A stretch of 64,000 nucleotides of DNA from Streptomyces aureus (GCF_000725495.1 NZ_JNZD01000003.1:186001-250000), one strand, 5' to 3'. Numbered from the stretch's first letter, positions 34,528 to 43,565 are shown. Made by a program: numbers and translations. The notes: generated by a model not told the origin, from the letters alone.

Positions 34528-35553
34528 TCAGAGCACGCACTCCGCCTCGGCGTAGCGCTCGTCCGGAACCGTCTTCAGGGTCTCGACCGCCTCGGCGAGC
34601 GACACCATGACGATGTCGGTGCCGCGCAGCGCGGTCATCATCCCGAACTCGCCCCGGTGCACGGCCTCCACGGCGTGCCACCCGAAGCGGGTCGCGAGCA
34701 CGCGGTCGTAGGCCGTCGGGGTGCCGCCGCGCTGGACGTGGCCGAGGATGACCGGGCGGGCCTCCTTGCCGAGCCGCTCCTCCAGCTCGATGGAGAGCTG
34801 CCGGGCGATGCCCGCGAAGCGCTCGTGGCCGTAGATGTCCTTGCCGCCCTCGTCGTAGGCCATCGAGCCCTCGCGGGGCTTGGCGCCCTCGGCGGCGACG
34901 ACGATGGCGAAGCGCTTGCCGGCCTCGAACCGCTCGCCGACCCGGGCCGCCAGCTCCTCGATGTCGAAGGGCCGCTCCGGCACGACGATGGCGTGGGCGC
35001 CGGCGGCCATGCCGGAGTGCAGCGCGATCCAGCCGGTGTGGCGGCCCATGACCTCCACGATCAGGACGCGCTGGTGGGACTCGGCGGTGGTCTTCAGCCG
35101 GTCGAGGGCCTCGGTCGCGACACCGACGGCCGTGTCGAAGCCGAACGTGACGTCCGTGACCGCGATGTCGTTGTCGATGGTCTTCGGCACGCCGACGATC
35201 GGCAGGCCGCCGTCCGAGAGGAGGCGCGCCGCCTTGAGGGTGCCCTCGCCGCCGATCGGGATGATCGCGTCGAGCCCGAGGTCCGCGACATGGCCCTTGG
35301 CCCGCTCCACGCCGTCACGCAGATGCGCGGGCTGGACCCGGGAGGAGCCGAGCATGGTGCCGCCGCGAGCGAGGATGCCGCTCACCGCGTCGAGGTCGAG
35401 CTTGAGGTAGTCGCACTCCAGAAGACCCTTCCAGCCGTCCCGGAAGCCGATGACCTCGTCGCCGTGGTCGACGACGGCGCGGTGTACGACCGACCGGATG
35501 ACGGCGTTCAGGCCGGGGCAGTCGCCGCCGGACGTGAGGACACCAATGCGCAT
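34528..35553 (-). CDS. pfkA: ATP-dependent 6-phosphofructokinase
   Basis: A 341-residue glycolytic kinase that phosphorylates fructose 6-phosphate. Landmarks: LTSGGDCPGLNAVIR, PIGGEGTLKAA (Gly after Glu at the position that selects ATP rather than pyrophosphate), PKTIDNDIAVTDVTFGFDTA (catalytic Asp), and VMGRHTGWIAL. It belongs to the group III actinobacterial Pfks. ATG at 35553; the longer frame to 35607 spans a perfect 13-bp hairpin and is unlikely. The hairpin ends 17 nt before the start codon and touches the ribosome-binding site, suggesting post-transcriptional or operator control. Confidence 0.93.
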   Translation of the reverse strand: MRIGVLTSGGDCPGLNAVIRSVVHRAVVDHGDEVIGFRDGWKGLLECDYLKLDLDAVSGILARGGTMLGSSRVQPAHLRDGVERAKGHVADLGLDAIIPIGGEGTLKAARLLSDGGLPIVGVPKTIDNDIAVTDVTFGFDTAVGVATEALDRLKTTAESHQRVLIVEVMGRHTGWIALHSGMAAGAHAIVVPERPFDIEELAARVGERFEAGKRFAIVVAAEGAKPREGSMAYDEGGKDIYGHERFAGIARQLSIELEERLGKEARPVILGHVQRGGTPTAYDRVLATRFGWHAVEAVHRGEFGMMTALRGTDIVMVSLAEAVETLKTVPDERYAEAECVL

Positions 35554-35570
35554 AGCCCGAATTACCTTCT

Positions 35571-35599
35571 CAACGTGGTCCGGGGACCGGACCACGTTG
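35571..35599 (-). promoter_or_regulatory. Hairpin/palindrome in the pfkA leader
   Basis: CAACGTGGTCCGG and CCGGACCACGTTG form a perfect 13-bp inverted repeat with a 3-nt centre, adjoining the AGAAGG ribosome site of pfkA. It could be a dimeric-repressor operator or an RNA hairpin. Confidence 0.55.
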
Positions 35600-35691
35600 T
35601 CCGGCAAGGATCGCCGCCAGCCTACCGGCGCGAGGGGTCCGCGCCGTACCGTGCGTCCGCCTGCTGGACACCCCCGCTCACCTGTGCGGAT

Positions 35692-35804
35692 ACCGTTTCA
35701 GACGGGCCCCGGGGGAGGGGCCGGAGAGGCCGTTTGAGGTGCTGAAACGGTCCTTCTCCCGGAAACGCGAAGAGGAACCGTTCCTCCTCGAGAAACGGTT
35801 CCTC
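35692..35804. promoter_or_regulatory. Cluster of CCGTTT/AAACGG motifs; hairpin behind gatD
   Basis: Five related sites (35692 ACCGTTTCAG, 35729 GCCGTTTGAG, 35742 CTGAAACGGT, 35776 AACCGTT, 35793 AAACGGTT) in 110 bp. The last pair makes an 11-bp stem (35772-35782 / 35794-35804) that could end the murT-gatD transcript; the others may be operator sites for pfkA. Confidence 0.4.
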
Positions 35805-35826
35805 CGTCCCGCCGGGGCGGGTCGCC

Positions 35827-36555
35827 CTACGCGGGCTGCGTGGCGGACGCGATGCGCTCGGAGCGCAGCGCCTCGTACCAGCGGTCGTCGGTCGGCGGCA
35901 GCGCGTTGACGTCGAGGGCCAGCTTCAGCAGCAGGTCCGCGATCTGCGGGTTGCGGGCGAGGACGGGCCCGTGCATGTACGTGCCGAACACCGTGTCGTT
36001 GTACGCGCCCTCCGTGCCGTCACCCGTGCCGTTGCCCTTGCCGAGCCGCACGTTCGCGAACGGGCGGGCGCCGGGCCCGAGGTGGGTCACACCCTGGTGG
36101 TTCTCGAAGCCGGTCAGCTGGGGCAGGCCGAGCCGCGGGTCGATGTCCGCGAGGACGTCACCGACGCAGCGCTCGCCCTCACCGCGCACCGAGACCACGT
36201 CGAGCAGGCCGAGGCCCGGCTCGCGCTGGCCGAGGTCGTTGATGAACTCGTGCCCGAGGATCTGGTAGCCGGCGCAGACCGAGAACACGATCGCGCCGTT
36301 GCCGACCGCGCGCTCCAGACCGCCGTCGCGGCGCAGCCGCTCCGCGGCGAGCCGCTGCGGCCGGTCCTCGCCGCCGCCGATGAGGTAGATGTCGCCGGAG
36401 GTCGGGACCGGCTGGTCGCTGCGCACGTCGACACGGGCCACGTCGAGGCCGCGCTGACGCGCCCGGCGCTCCACGACGAGGGCGTTGCCCTGGTCGCCGT
36501 AGGTGCTCAGCAGGTCCGGGTAGATCCACACCAGGCGCAGGCTGTTGTCAGTCAT
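35827..36555 (-). CDS. gatD: Lipid II glutaminyl synthase, GatD amidotransferase subunit
   Basis: A 242-residue CobB/CobQ-type glutamine amidotransferase that supplies ammonia to MurT for amidating the D-glutamate of lipid II. N-terminus LRLVWIYPDLLSTYGDQGN; oxyanion/sugar strand DIYLIGGGEDRPQ; nucleophile Cys in VFSVCAGYQILGHEF (about residue 94); catalytic His in TYMHGPVLARNP (about 195). ATG at 36555; the alternative start at 36588 has no ribosome site. It follows murT by 19 bp. The pair is essential in several Gram-positives and amidation affects wall cross-linking. Confidence 0.92.
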   Translation of the reverse strand: MTDNSLRLVWIYPDLLSTYGDQGNALVVERRARQRGLDVARVDVRSDQPVPTSGDIYLIGGGEDRPQRLAAERLRRDGGLERAVGNGAIVFSVCAGYQILGHEFINDLGQREPGLGLLDVVSVRGEGERCVGDVLADIDPRLGLPQLTGFENHQGVTHLGPGARPFANVRLGKGNGTGDGTEGAYNDTVFGTYMHGPVLARNPQIADLLLKLALDVNALPPTDDRWYEALRSERIASATQPA

Positions 36556-36574
36556 TCTCTTCGTCCTCCGTGGC

Positions 36575-37813
36575 TCAGTTGCCGACACGACGCCTCAAGT
36601 CCTGGAATGCGGTGTAGTTCGCGATGACCTCGATGCGTCCGGGCGGTGCCATCTGCACGGCCTGGTCGAGGGTGTCGCAGACCTGGAACTGCTGGCCCGC
36701 GACTTCGAGGCGGACGGCGAGGTCGAGCTTGCGGTCGCCGAGGACGAAGATCGGGTGTCCGGTCAGGCGGGTGTAGTCGACGTCCCACAGCCAGGAGGTG
36801 TCGGTGCCGTCGGCGCCGCGCGCGTTCACCGACAGGATGACCGGGGTCGGCGGCGGGTCGATCAGGGAGAAGGTCTCCAGCCAGCCCGCGGGGTTCTTGG
36901 CCAGCAGCAGACGCAGGTCGCGCTGCATGAACTGGACCACGTCGTAGCGTCCGGCGACCGCCTGCACCTGGTACATGCGCTCCAGGGCGACCTGCGGCGG
37001 CACCCCGAAGACGGCGGCCACGGCGGCCGAGGAGGCGGCGTTCGCCTTGTTGGCGCGGCCGGGGAGCTGGAGGTGGATCGGCCACGCGGAGCCGTGCGGG
37101 TCGAGGACGTGGTCCCCGGACAGCGCCCAGGTCGGGGTCGGACGGCGGAAACCGCACTCGCCGCAGAACCAGTCGTCGCCGGGGCGCTGCATCACGCCGC
37201 CGCAGGACGGGCAGGACCAGGCGTCTTCCTTCCACATCTGGCCGGCCGCCACCCACATGACGTTCGGCGAGGAGGACGCGGCCCAGACGACCAGCGGGTC
37301 GTCCGCGTTGGCGACGACGACGGCCTTGGAACCGGCCAGCCCCTCGCGCCAGTGCTCGGCCATCATCCGCGTCTCGGCGGCGCGGTCGAGCTGGTCGCGC
37401 GAGAGGTTCAGCAGCGCGATGCACTTCGGGTCGGTGTCACGGGCCACACCCGCGAGGTACTTCTCGTCGACCTCGATGACCGCGAACTTGGCGTCCGAGC
37501 CGCCGGCCAGCGCCGAGGTGATGCCCGCGGGCATGTTGGCGCCGAGCGCGTTGGACACGACCGGGCCGGCGGCGCGCAGCGCCTCCGCGATCAGCCGGGT
37601 CGTCGTGGTCTTGCCGTTGGTCGCCGACACCAGGATCACGTCCAGGTGCGTGGCGAGTCTCGCCAGCAGGTCGGGGTCGAGCTTGAGCGCCACCCGGCCG
37701 CCGATCACCGATCCGCTGCCGCGTCCGGCGGCTCGCGAGACGGCTGCCGCCGCCTTGCCCGCCGTCACGGCCAGCTTGGCCCGCGGCGACAGCGGGTCCG
37801 AGTTGCCTGACAT
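36575..37813 (-). CDS. murT: Lipid II glutaminyl synthase, MurT ligase subunit
   Basis: A 412-residue Mur-ligase family enzyme. ATP site SATNGKTTTTRL (about residue 63), NLSRDQLDR (about 130), then a Cys4 zinc ribbon CPSCGGVM...CGECG (about 196-220) that separates MurT from MurC-F, and the C-terminal DUF1727 domain (ending VIANYTAFQDLRRRV). It activates the D-Glu carboxylate of lipid II with ATP and accepts ammonia from GatD. ATG at 37813 follows AAGGAGG at 11 nt. First gene of the pair and divergent from def. Confidence 0.92.
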   Translation of the reverse strand: MSGNSDPLSPRAKLAVTAGKAAAAVSRAAGRGSGSVIGGRVALKLDPDLLARLATHLDVILVSATNGKTTTTRLIAEALRAAGPVVSNALGANMPAGITSALAGGSDAKFAVIEVDEKYLAGVARDTDPKCIALLNLSRDQLDRAAETRMMAEHWREGLAGSKAVVVANADDPLVVWAASSSPNVMWVAAGQMWKEDAWSCPSCGGVMQRPGDDWFCGECGFRRPTPTWALSGDHVLDPHGSAWPIHLQLPGRANKANAASSAAVAAVFGVPPQVALERMYQVQAVAGRYDVVQFMQRDLRLLLAKNPAGWLETFSLIDPPPTPVILSVNARGADGTDTSWLWDVDYTRLTGHPIFVLGDRKLDLAVRLEVAGQQFQVCDTLDQAVQMAPPGRIEVIANYTAFQDLRRRVGN

Positions 37814-37966
37814 CGTTTCTCGATCCTCCTTGCGTACGCGCCGCGCCCCTGCCCCCGGCACATGTGGGGCTCAGCCTATCGAGATCCACTCACGGGCCCG
37901 AATCGCGGCACCACCTCGGTGCCGGCGCTACCTGCGCGCGCCTACGAGGACCGTACCCTTGCCGCC

Positions 37967-38506
37967 ATGCGACACGGATCCATCCCCGGCACCCACGGGC
38001 GCGTCCGGCCCCTCATCCTGCTGGGTGACCCCGTCCTGCGTACAGCCTGCGAGGACGTCACAGATTTCGGCCCGGAACTCGCGGAGCTCGTCGAGGACAT
38101 GTTCGCGACGATGTACGCCGCCGAGGGCGTCGGCCTCGCCGCGAACCAGATCGGCGTCGGCCTGCGGGTCTTCGTCTACGACTGCCCGGACGACGACGAT
38201 GTCCGTCATGTCGGTCATGTGGTGAACCCGCGTCTCGTCGAGGCGGACGGCGTGGTCCTGCGCGGACCCGAGGGCTGTCTCTCGCTGCCCGGTCTCGAGG
38301 CCGGCACCGAGCGGTACGACCACGCGGTCGTCGAGGGCCGGGCGCTCACCGGCGAGCCGGTCACCGTGCACGGCACCGGCTGGTTCGCCCGCTGCCTCCA
38401 GCACGAGTGCGACCACCTGGAGGGCGGGGTGTACGCGGACCGGCTCACCGGCATGCGCCGCCGCAGGCTCCTGCGGAAGGTGGCGCGGGCGCCCTGGAGC
38501 GGCTGA
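37967..38506 (+). CDS. def: Peptide deformylase
   Basis: A 179-residue metalloenzyme that removes the formyl group from new polypeptides. The three PDF motifs are intact: GVGLAANQIG (motif I, GxGLAAxQ), EGCLSLPG (motif II) and QHECDHLEG (motif III, HExxH-type with two metal His). ATG at 37967. No ribosome site is visible, but TACCCT lies 6 nt before it, so a leaderless message is likely. Streptomyces carry several deformylase genes; this is one of the short type. Divergent from murT-gatD. Confidence 0.93.
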   Translation: MRHGSIPGTHGRVRPLILLGDPVLRTACEDVTDFGPELAELVEDMFATMYAAEGVGLAANQIGVGLRVFVYDCPDDDDVRHVGHVVNPRLVEADGVVLRGPEGCLSLPGLEAGTERYDHAVVEGRALTGEPVTVHGTGWFARCLQHECDHLEGGVYADRLTGMRRRRLLRKVARAPWSG

Positions 38507-38626
38507 GGGCCCGGTCGCCGCGGCGATGGCGTACGGCCGCGGCCCGGGCGCGGAGAAGCTCGACGCGGCGGCTCGACGCGTCGGGCGTCTCCGGCGGGCG
38601 GTGCCCGGTTCTTTGACGGGGTGTCC

Positions 38627-38747
38627 GGGTGAGCCCCGGTCAGGATCCGCGTGCTGTCCAGGTGAGCCCGTCAGTATCCGGGTCCTGCCCGGGTGGGCCC
38701 GTCAGTATCCGGGTCCTGTCGGCAGGGCCCGGTCAGAAGCCGGGTCC
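38627..38747. repeat. 31-bp degenerate tandem repeats
   Basis: Three to four copies around 'GCCCGTCAGTATCCGGGTCC' starting near 38627, 38661, 38692 and 38723. The last runs into the 3' end of the TetR gene (stop at 38733), so that gene's C-terminal codons are built from the repeat. Confidence 0.65.
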
Positions 38748-39377
38748 GCCGAGCCGGTCGCCCGCCGCCGCGAGGCGGCCCCACAGCAGGTCGGCCAGGC
38801 TCCGCACCAACTCGGCGCGCGAGCAAGGGCGTTCGCCCAGCCACCAGTCGCCGGCCGCGTGCATCATGCCGACGATGCCGTGGCCCCACACCCGCGCCAG
38901 CTGCTGGCTGCCCGGTCCGAGGTCCACCCGTTCCTCGATGACCTCGGCCAGTTCCTCGCCCATGCGGCGCAGGACCGGGGCGGAGTACTTGCCGATGTCG
39001 AACCCGGGGTCGCCCGGCTGGCCGCCCTCCGCAGGATGCATCAGGAAGCGGTACACCTGCGGACGTGCCTCGATGGCGGCCAGATAGGTGTCGAGCGTCG
39101 ACTCGACGCGCTCACGCCGTTCGGCCGGCGCGTCCAGGGCCGCCCGCAGCGCTTCGAGGAGGGCGTCGGTGTGCCGCTTGGCGAGCGCCGCGTACAGACC
39201 GCCCTTGTCGCCGAAGTGGCGGTACAGAATGGGCTTGGTGATGCCGGCCTCGGCGGCGATGGCGTTCATGGAGGCGCCGGGGCCGTCGCGGAGCACCACT
39301 CTGTCGGCGGCTTCCAGCAGTTCGCGCCGGCGGCGGTCGGCGGACTTCTGCTGATCGGTCCGCTGCGTGGTGTCCAT
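38733..39377 (-). CDS. TetR family transcriptional regulator
   Basis: A 214-residue regulator with the TetR_N helix-turn-helix (residues about 15-62; SMNAIAAEAGITKPILYRHFGDKGGLY) and a helical ligand domain. Divergent from an acyl-CoA dehydrogenase gene, which suggests that it senses a fatty acyl-CoA and controls that gene and itself. Candidate AGTAAC half-sites lie at 39492-39521. ATG at 39377 after GGAGAGC. The C-terminal GPGF codons overlap the tandem repeat at 38627-38747. Confidence 0.9.
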   Translation of the reverse strand: MDTTQRTDQQKSADRRRRELLEAADRVVLRDGPGASMNAIAAEAGITKPILYRHFGDKGGLYAALAKRHTDALLEALRAALDAPAERRERVESTLDTYLAAIEARPQVYRFLMHPAEGGQPGDPGFDIGKYSAPVLRRMGEELAEVIEERVDLGPGSQQLARVWGHGIVGMMHAAGDWWLGERPCSRAELVRSLADLLWGRLAAAGDRLGGPGF

Positions 39378-39485
39378 GTGCTCTCCCCACCCGTGGTGAT
39401 TCGGTGACGCTTGCGCAAACTAACACTGATCGGCGTATGGGTATCGAACGGGATGCCGAGCCGAACTCGGGAGTTGACTTTTCCT

Positions 39486-39521
39486 ACTAGCCAGTAACAC
39501 ACTCCAGTTACCGCAAGTAAC
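39486..39521. promoter_or_regulatory. Candidate TetR operator (three AGTAAC half-sites)
   Basis: AGTAAC at 39493 and 39516 and inverted GTTAC at 39507; the last two make GTTAC-N5-GTAAC (39507-39521). An overlapping TACTAGCCAGTA (39485-39496) is also partly symmetric. These lie 25-60 bp before the dehydrogenase start. Confidence 0.5.
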
Positions 39522-39546
39522 AGCTTAGTGCAGTGCTGGAGGGGAC

Positions 39547-40776
39547 ATGGCCGAGTTCACCATGGAGCTCAACGACGAACAGAAGGAGGTCCGCGACTGG
39601 CTGCACGGCTTCGCCGCCGATGTGATCCGCCCCGCGGCCGCCGAATGGGACGAGCGTGAGGAGACTCCCTGGCCGGTCATCCAGGAAGCCGCCAAGGTCG
39701 GCATCTACTCCCTGGACTTCTACGCCCAGCAGTACTTCGACCCCACCGGCCTCGGCATCCCGATGGCCATGGAGGAGCTGTTCTGGGGCGACGCGGGCAT
39801 CGCGCTGTCGATCGTCGGCACCGGTCTCGCCGCGGTCGGCGTCCTCGCCAACGGCACCGAGGAGCAGATCGGCACCTGGATCCCCCAGATGTACGGCGAC
39901 GCCAACGATGTCAAGGTCGCCGCCTTCTGCTCCTCCGAGCCCGACGCCGGCTCCGACGTCGCCTCGATGCGCACGCGCGCCGTCTACGACGAGGCCAAGG
40001 ACGAGTGGGTCCTGAACGGCACGAAGACCTGGGCGACCAACGGCGGCATCGCCAACGTCCACGTCGTCGTCGCGGTCGTCGACGCCGAGCTGGGCTCCAA
40101 GGGCCACGCCTCCTTCATCGTGCCGCCGAACACCCCCGGCCTGTCCCAGGGCCAGAAGTTCAAGAAGCACGGCATCCGCGCCTCGCACACCGCCGAGGTC
40201 GTCCTGGAGAACGTCCGTATTCCCGGCTCCTGCCTGCTCGGCGGCAAGGAGAAGCTCGACGAGCGCCTCGCCCGTGCCCGCGAGCGCGCGAAGGCCGGTG
40301 GTGGCGAGCGTGTCAAGAACGCCGCGATGGCCACCTTCGAGGCCTCCCGCCCGGCCGTCGGCGCCATGGCGGTGGGCACCGCGCGGGCCGCGTACGAGGT
40401 GGCCCTCGACTACGCGATGACGCGCGAGCAGTTCGGCCGCCCGGTGATCGACAACCAGGGCGTCGCCTTCCAGCTCGCCGACATGCGCACCTCGATCGAC
40501 GCGGCACGGCTGCTGGTGTGGCGGGCCTCCTGGATGGCGGTCAACGGCAAGCAGTTCACGGCGGCCGAGGGCTCCATGTCGAAGCTGTTCGCCAGCGAGA
40601 CGGCGAAGAAGGTCACCGGCCAGGCGATCCAGATCCTGGGCGGCAACGGCTACACACGCGAGTACCCGGTGGAGCGGATGCACCGCGACGCGGCCATCTA
40701 CACGATCTTCGAGGGCACCAGCGAGATCCAGCGCCTGGTGATCGCCCGCACCCTGTCGGGCATGCCGATCCGCTGA
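39547..40776 (+). CDS. Acyl-CoA dehydrogenase
   Basis: A 409-residue flavoprotein that oxidises acyl-CoA to enoyl-CoA in beta-oxidation. The N-terminal helical, central beta ([36 protein letters not shown]) and C-terminal helical domains are complete. The catalytic base is Glu in [13 protein letters not shown] (about 390). A loop of about 30 mostly charged residues ([20 protein letters not shown]) is inserted near residue 237, as in some long-chain actinobacterial members. ATG at 39547 after GGAGGGGAC. Divergent from and probably controlled by the TetR protein. Confidence 0.93.
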   Translation: MAEFTMELNDEQKEVRDWLHGFAADVIRPAAAEWDEREETPWPVIQEAAKVGIYSLDFYAQQYFDPTGLGIPMAMEELFWGDAGIALSIVGTGLAAVGVLANGTEEQIGTWIPQMYGDANDVKVAAFCSSEPDAGSDVASMRTRAVYDEAKDEWVLNGTKTWATNGGIANVHVVVAVVDAELGSKGHASFIVPPNTPGLSQGQKFKKHGIRASHTAEVVLENVRIPGSCLLGGKEKLDERLARARERAKAGGGERVKNAAMATFEASRPAVGAMAVGTARAAYEVALDYAMTREQFGRPVIDNQGVAFQLADMRTSIDAARLLVWRASWMAVNGKQFTAAEGSMSKLFASETAKKVTGQAIQILGGNGYTREYPVERMHRDAAIYTIFEGTSEIQRLVIARTLSGMPIR

Positions 40777-40814
40777 CCCCCCGGTGCGCGACGGGCCCGT
40801 CCCGCGCTGCCGAC

Positions 40815-40838
40815 GGGCGCCGGTGAACACCGGCGCCC
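40815..40838 (+). terminator. Hairpin after acyl-CoA dehydrogenase gene
   Basis: GGGCGCCGGTG and CACCGGCGCCC are perfectly complementary with AA at the centre (an inner base pair or two must open), 38 bp after the stop. Confidence 0.75.
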
Positions 40839-40994
40839 CGGGGTGCCGCGCCCGGCCGCGTCCGCGCGGCCCTGGCGGGCCCGGCTCCGTCACCCCACCG
40901 GACCTGGGACTTCGCGTCGCAGCACGGTGAAGCGGGGGTGAGCGTGCACTCTGGTCGCGGGGGCTCGGACTCAGCCGGACCGAAGGAGCGCGCG

Positions 40995-41690
40995 ATGACG
41001 CGGACGGCCAGGGAACTGCTGGAGGGCGTCACCGGGAAACTCGCCCCGGACCCCCATGCCAACCGCCTGCTGCCCCTGATCGCCAGGGGAGCCGCCCAGG
41101 TCGACACGCTCGCGGCGCTGGCCCTCGAAGAGCGTCATGTGATCGCCGCGGACCATCGCGCGTTCGTCCACCTGGCCGAACGCTCGGCGGCCGGCACCCG
41201 GACGTCCGCCCCCGATCCGGCGAGCGCCGCGTTCTTCGAGATGCTCGCCGAGGACGAGGTCAGGGCCGGTGAACGGCTCACCGCCTTCGCCGCCGCGGTG
41301 GGCGCGGACGAGGTACGGGCGGCGGAGTACGAGCCGCTGGCCGACTGCCAGGCCTATCCCGCGTACGTCGCCCTGCTCGCCCTGAACGGGGAGCCCACCG
41401 ACGTGGTCCTCGCGCTCGGCGCCAACGTCGCCGCCTGGGGCGGCTACTGCGAGACGATCGCCGAGGCCCTGCGCCGCCACTACGGCTTCGACGACGCGGC
41501 CTGCGCGTTCTTCGACCTCTTCGCCGCGCCCGCGCCGGACCTGGAGAACAGGGCGCTGGCCGCCGTGCAGGCCGGCCTCGACGCCGACCGGATCTCGCTG
41601 GACGAGGTCCTGCGCCACGGACGGCTGCTCCAGGCCTACGAGACGAGGTTCTGGCACGCCCTGTGGGAACAGGACCAGCGGGTCGTCTGA
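40995..41690 (+). CDS. TenA/heme-oxygenase-fold protein (tentative)
   Basis: A 231-residue mostly helical protein. The pattern ALALEERHVIAADHRAFVHLAERSA and the repeated acidic helices (FFEMLAEDEVRAGERL, YPAYVALLAL, CETIAEALRRHYGFDD) suggest the TenA-like or heme-oxygenase-like fold; it is usually annotated as a TenA-type 'transcriptional regulator'. No thiaminase catalytic Cys motif is obvious. ATG at 40995 after GAAGGAG. Not cotranscribed with neighbours. Function unknown. Confidence 0.5.
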   Translation: MTRTARELLEGVTGKLAPDPHANRLLPLIARGAAQVDTLAALALEERHVIAADHRAFVHLAERSAAGTRTSAPDPASAAFFEMLAEDEVRAGERLTAFAAAVGADEVRAAEYEPLADCQAYPAYVALLALNGEPTDVVLALGANVAAWGGYCETIAEALRRHYGFDDAACAFFDLFAAPAPDLENRALAAVQAGLDADRISLDEVLRHGRLLQAYETRFWHALWEQDQRVV

Positions 41691-41799
41691 CCCCGGAGCC
41701 GGATTCCACGGGCCGCGGGCCCGGCCCGCGAGGAGTCCCGGCGATCCGGCGGACGGTGACTCTCGGTCGCCGCCCGCCGCCCGCCGCTCGCCGGACGGG

Positions 41800-42039
41800 T
41801 CAGCGGCCGTTCGGGCCGCTGCTGTGCGCGATGCAGGCCACGTCGATCCGGTCGGCCAGCTTGGCCAGCTCGATCGTGAGGGCGGCGACCGTGTCCTCGT
41901 CGAGACCGTCCTGGCCGGCCTCCACCAGATGCAGCCACCGGCCGCCCACCGTGCGCAGCAGCTTGCTGACGTCGGCGGCCGCCACCTGCAACGTGCCGCG
42001 GTCGTCGACGATCAGAGGGAGGGTCACTTCGCGGTTCAC
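41800..42039 (-). CDS. Small conserved actinobacterial protein
   Basis: A 79-residue protein starting NREVTLPLIVDDRGTLQVAA. The pattern is a beta-rich start, VSKLLRTVGGRWLHLVE, then a helix DEDTVAALTIELAKLADRID. I recall a Streptomyces-only DUF of this kind but no function. I take the GTG at 42039: TACGAT lies 7 nt upstream, so it is probably leaderless. The longer frame to 42129 runs through the end of the next gene. Confidence 0.65.
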   Translation of the reverse strand: MNREVTLPLIVDDRGTLQVAAADVSKLLRTVGGRWLHLVEAGQDGLDEDTVAALTIELAKLADRIDVACIAHSSGPNGR

Positions 42040-42064
42040 ACAAGGGATCGTAGCTGCGGAACGC

Positions 42065-43456
42065 TCACGCTCCGTGCCATACGGTGGTGATGTTGCAGAA
42101 CTCGCGGATTCCGTGCCCCGACAGTTCACGCCCGTAGCCCGACCGCTTCTCCCCGCCGAAGGGGAACGCCGGGTGCGAGGCCGTCATCCCGTTGAGGAAC
42201 ACCCCTCCCGCGTCCAGATCGCGCACGAAGCGCTCCACCTCCGCCTCGTCACGGGTCCATACGTTCGAGCTCAGCCCGAACGGGGTGTCGTTGGCGAGGG
42301 CCACCGCCTCGTCCAGGTCCTCGACCCGGTAGAGCGTGGCGACCGGCCCGAACGTCTCCTCCAGGTGGATGCGCATGTCCGGCGTGATGTCGGTGAGCAC
42401 GGTCGGCGTGTAGTACCAGCCGGCGCCGAAACCGTCGGGGCGTTCGCCGCCGCACAGCACCGTCGCGCCGTTCTCCACGGCGTCGTCGACCAGTTCCTCC
42501 AGGTCGGCCCGCCCCTGCTCGGTGGAGAGCGGCCCGATCTCGGTCTCCTCCTCCAGCGGGTCACCGACCTTGAGGGCCCGCATACCCGCCGTGAACCGCT
42601 CCGCGAAGGCGTCGAACACGTCGGCGTGCACGATGAACCGCTTGGCGGCGATGCACGACTGCCCGTTGTTCTGCGCACGCGCGGTGACGGCGACCGTGGC
42701 GGCGCGCTCCACGTCGGCGGACGGCATCACCACGTACGGGTCGCTGCCGCCCAGCTCCAGCACCGTCTTCTTGACCTCGTCCCCGGCGACCGAGGCGACC
42801 GCCCGGCCCGCCGGCTCGCTGCCGGTGAGGGTGGCCGCCTTGACCCGCGGGTCGCGCAGGACGCCCTCGACGGCGCCCGACCCGATCAGCAGCGTCTGGA
42901 AGCAGCCCTCGGGGAAGCCCGCGCGCCGGAACAGGTCCTCCAGGTACAGGGCGGTCTGCGGCACGTTCGAGGCGTGCTTGAGCAGGCCCACGTTGCCGGC
43001 CATCAGCGCGGGCGCGGCGAACCGGACCACCTGCCAGAGCGGGAAGTTCCACGGCATCACCGCGAGCACGGGGCCGATCGGCCGGTACCGCGCGAGGACC
43101 CGGGAGGCCCCGGAGTCGGCGGCGTCGGCGGGGGAGGCGAGCTCGTCGGCGAGCAGGTCCTCGGCGTGGTCGGCGTACCAGCGCATCGCCTTGGCGCACT
43201 TGGCGGCCTCCGCCCGGGCCTGCTTGACCGGCTTGCCCATCTCGGTGGTCATCACCCGGCCGATGTCCTGCAGGTCCTCGTCCAGCAGGTCGGCGGCACG
43301 GTGCATGAGCCGCGCCCGCTCGGCGAAGGGGGTGGTGCGATACGTGCGGAACGTGGCCTCGGCGGCGGCGAGCCTGCGCTCGATCTCCTCGGCGCCGAGT
43401 GCGTCGTACGTCTTGAGCGTCTCGCCGTTCGCCGGGTTCACCGTCGCGATGGGCAT
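42065..43456 (-). CDS. Aldehyde dehydrogenase (succinate-semialdehyde type)
   Basis: A 463-residue NAD(P)-dependent dehydrogenase. Glu in VLELGGSDPYVV and nucleophile Cys in NNGQSCIAAKRFIV, plus PWNFPLWQV, mark the family. The short N-terminus (PIATVNPANGETLKTYDAL) and SCIAAKR segment are those of the succinic semialdehyde dehydrogenase group common in actinobacteria and cyanobacteria, which feeds succinate into the TCA cycle; other aldehydes are possible. ATG at 43456 after GGAGG. Stands between DUF and Nudix genes without obvious coupling. Confidence 0.9.
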   Translation of the reverse strand: MPIATVNPANGETLKTYDALGAEEIERRLAAAEATFRTYRTTPFAERARLMHRAADLLDEDLQDIGRVMTTEMGKPVKQARAEAAKCAKAMRWYADHAEDLLADELASPADAADSGASRVLARYRPIGPVLAVMPWNFPLWQVVRFAAPALMAGNVGLLKHASNVPQTALYLEDLFRRAGFPEGCFQTLLIGSGAVEGVLRDPRVKAATLTGSEPAGRAVASVAGDEVKKTVLELGGSDPYVVMPSADVERAATVAVTARAQNNGQSCIAAKRFIVHADVFDAFAERFTAGMRALKVGDPLEEETEIGPLSTEQGRADLEELVDDAVENGATVLCGGERPDGFGAGWYYTPTVLTDITPDMRIHLEETFGPVATLYRVEDLDEAVALANDTPFGLSSNVWTRDEAEVERFVRDLDAGGVFLNGMTASHPAFPFGGEKRSGYGRELSGHGIREFCNITTVWHGA

Positions 43457-43565
43457 GCCGACCTCCTGAAGGCTGCTTGTTCCCCGACCCTCCCGCGCGG
43501 TGCCCTGCGGCGCAACGCGGGCGGGCCCCCGAGGTGAGCCGGTGCTCCTGGCCGAACACCGGCTC

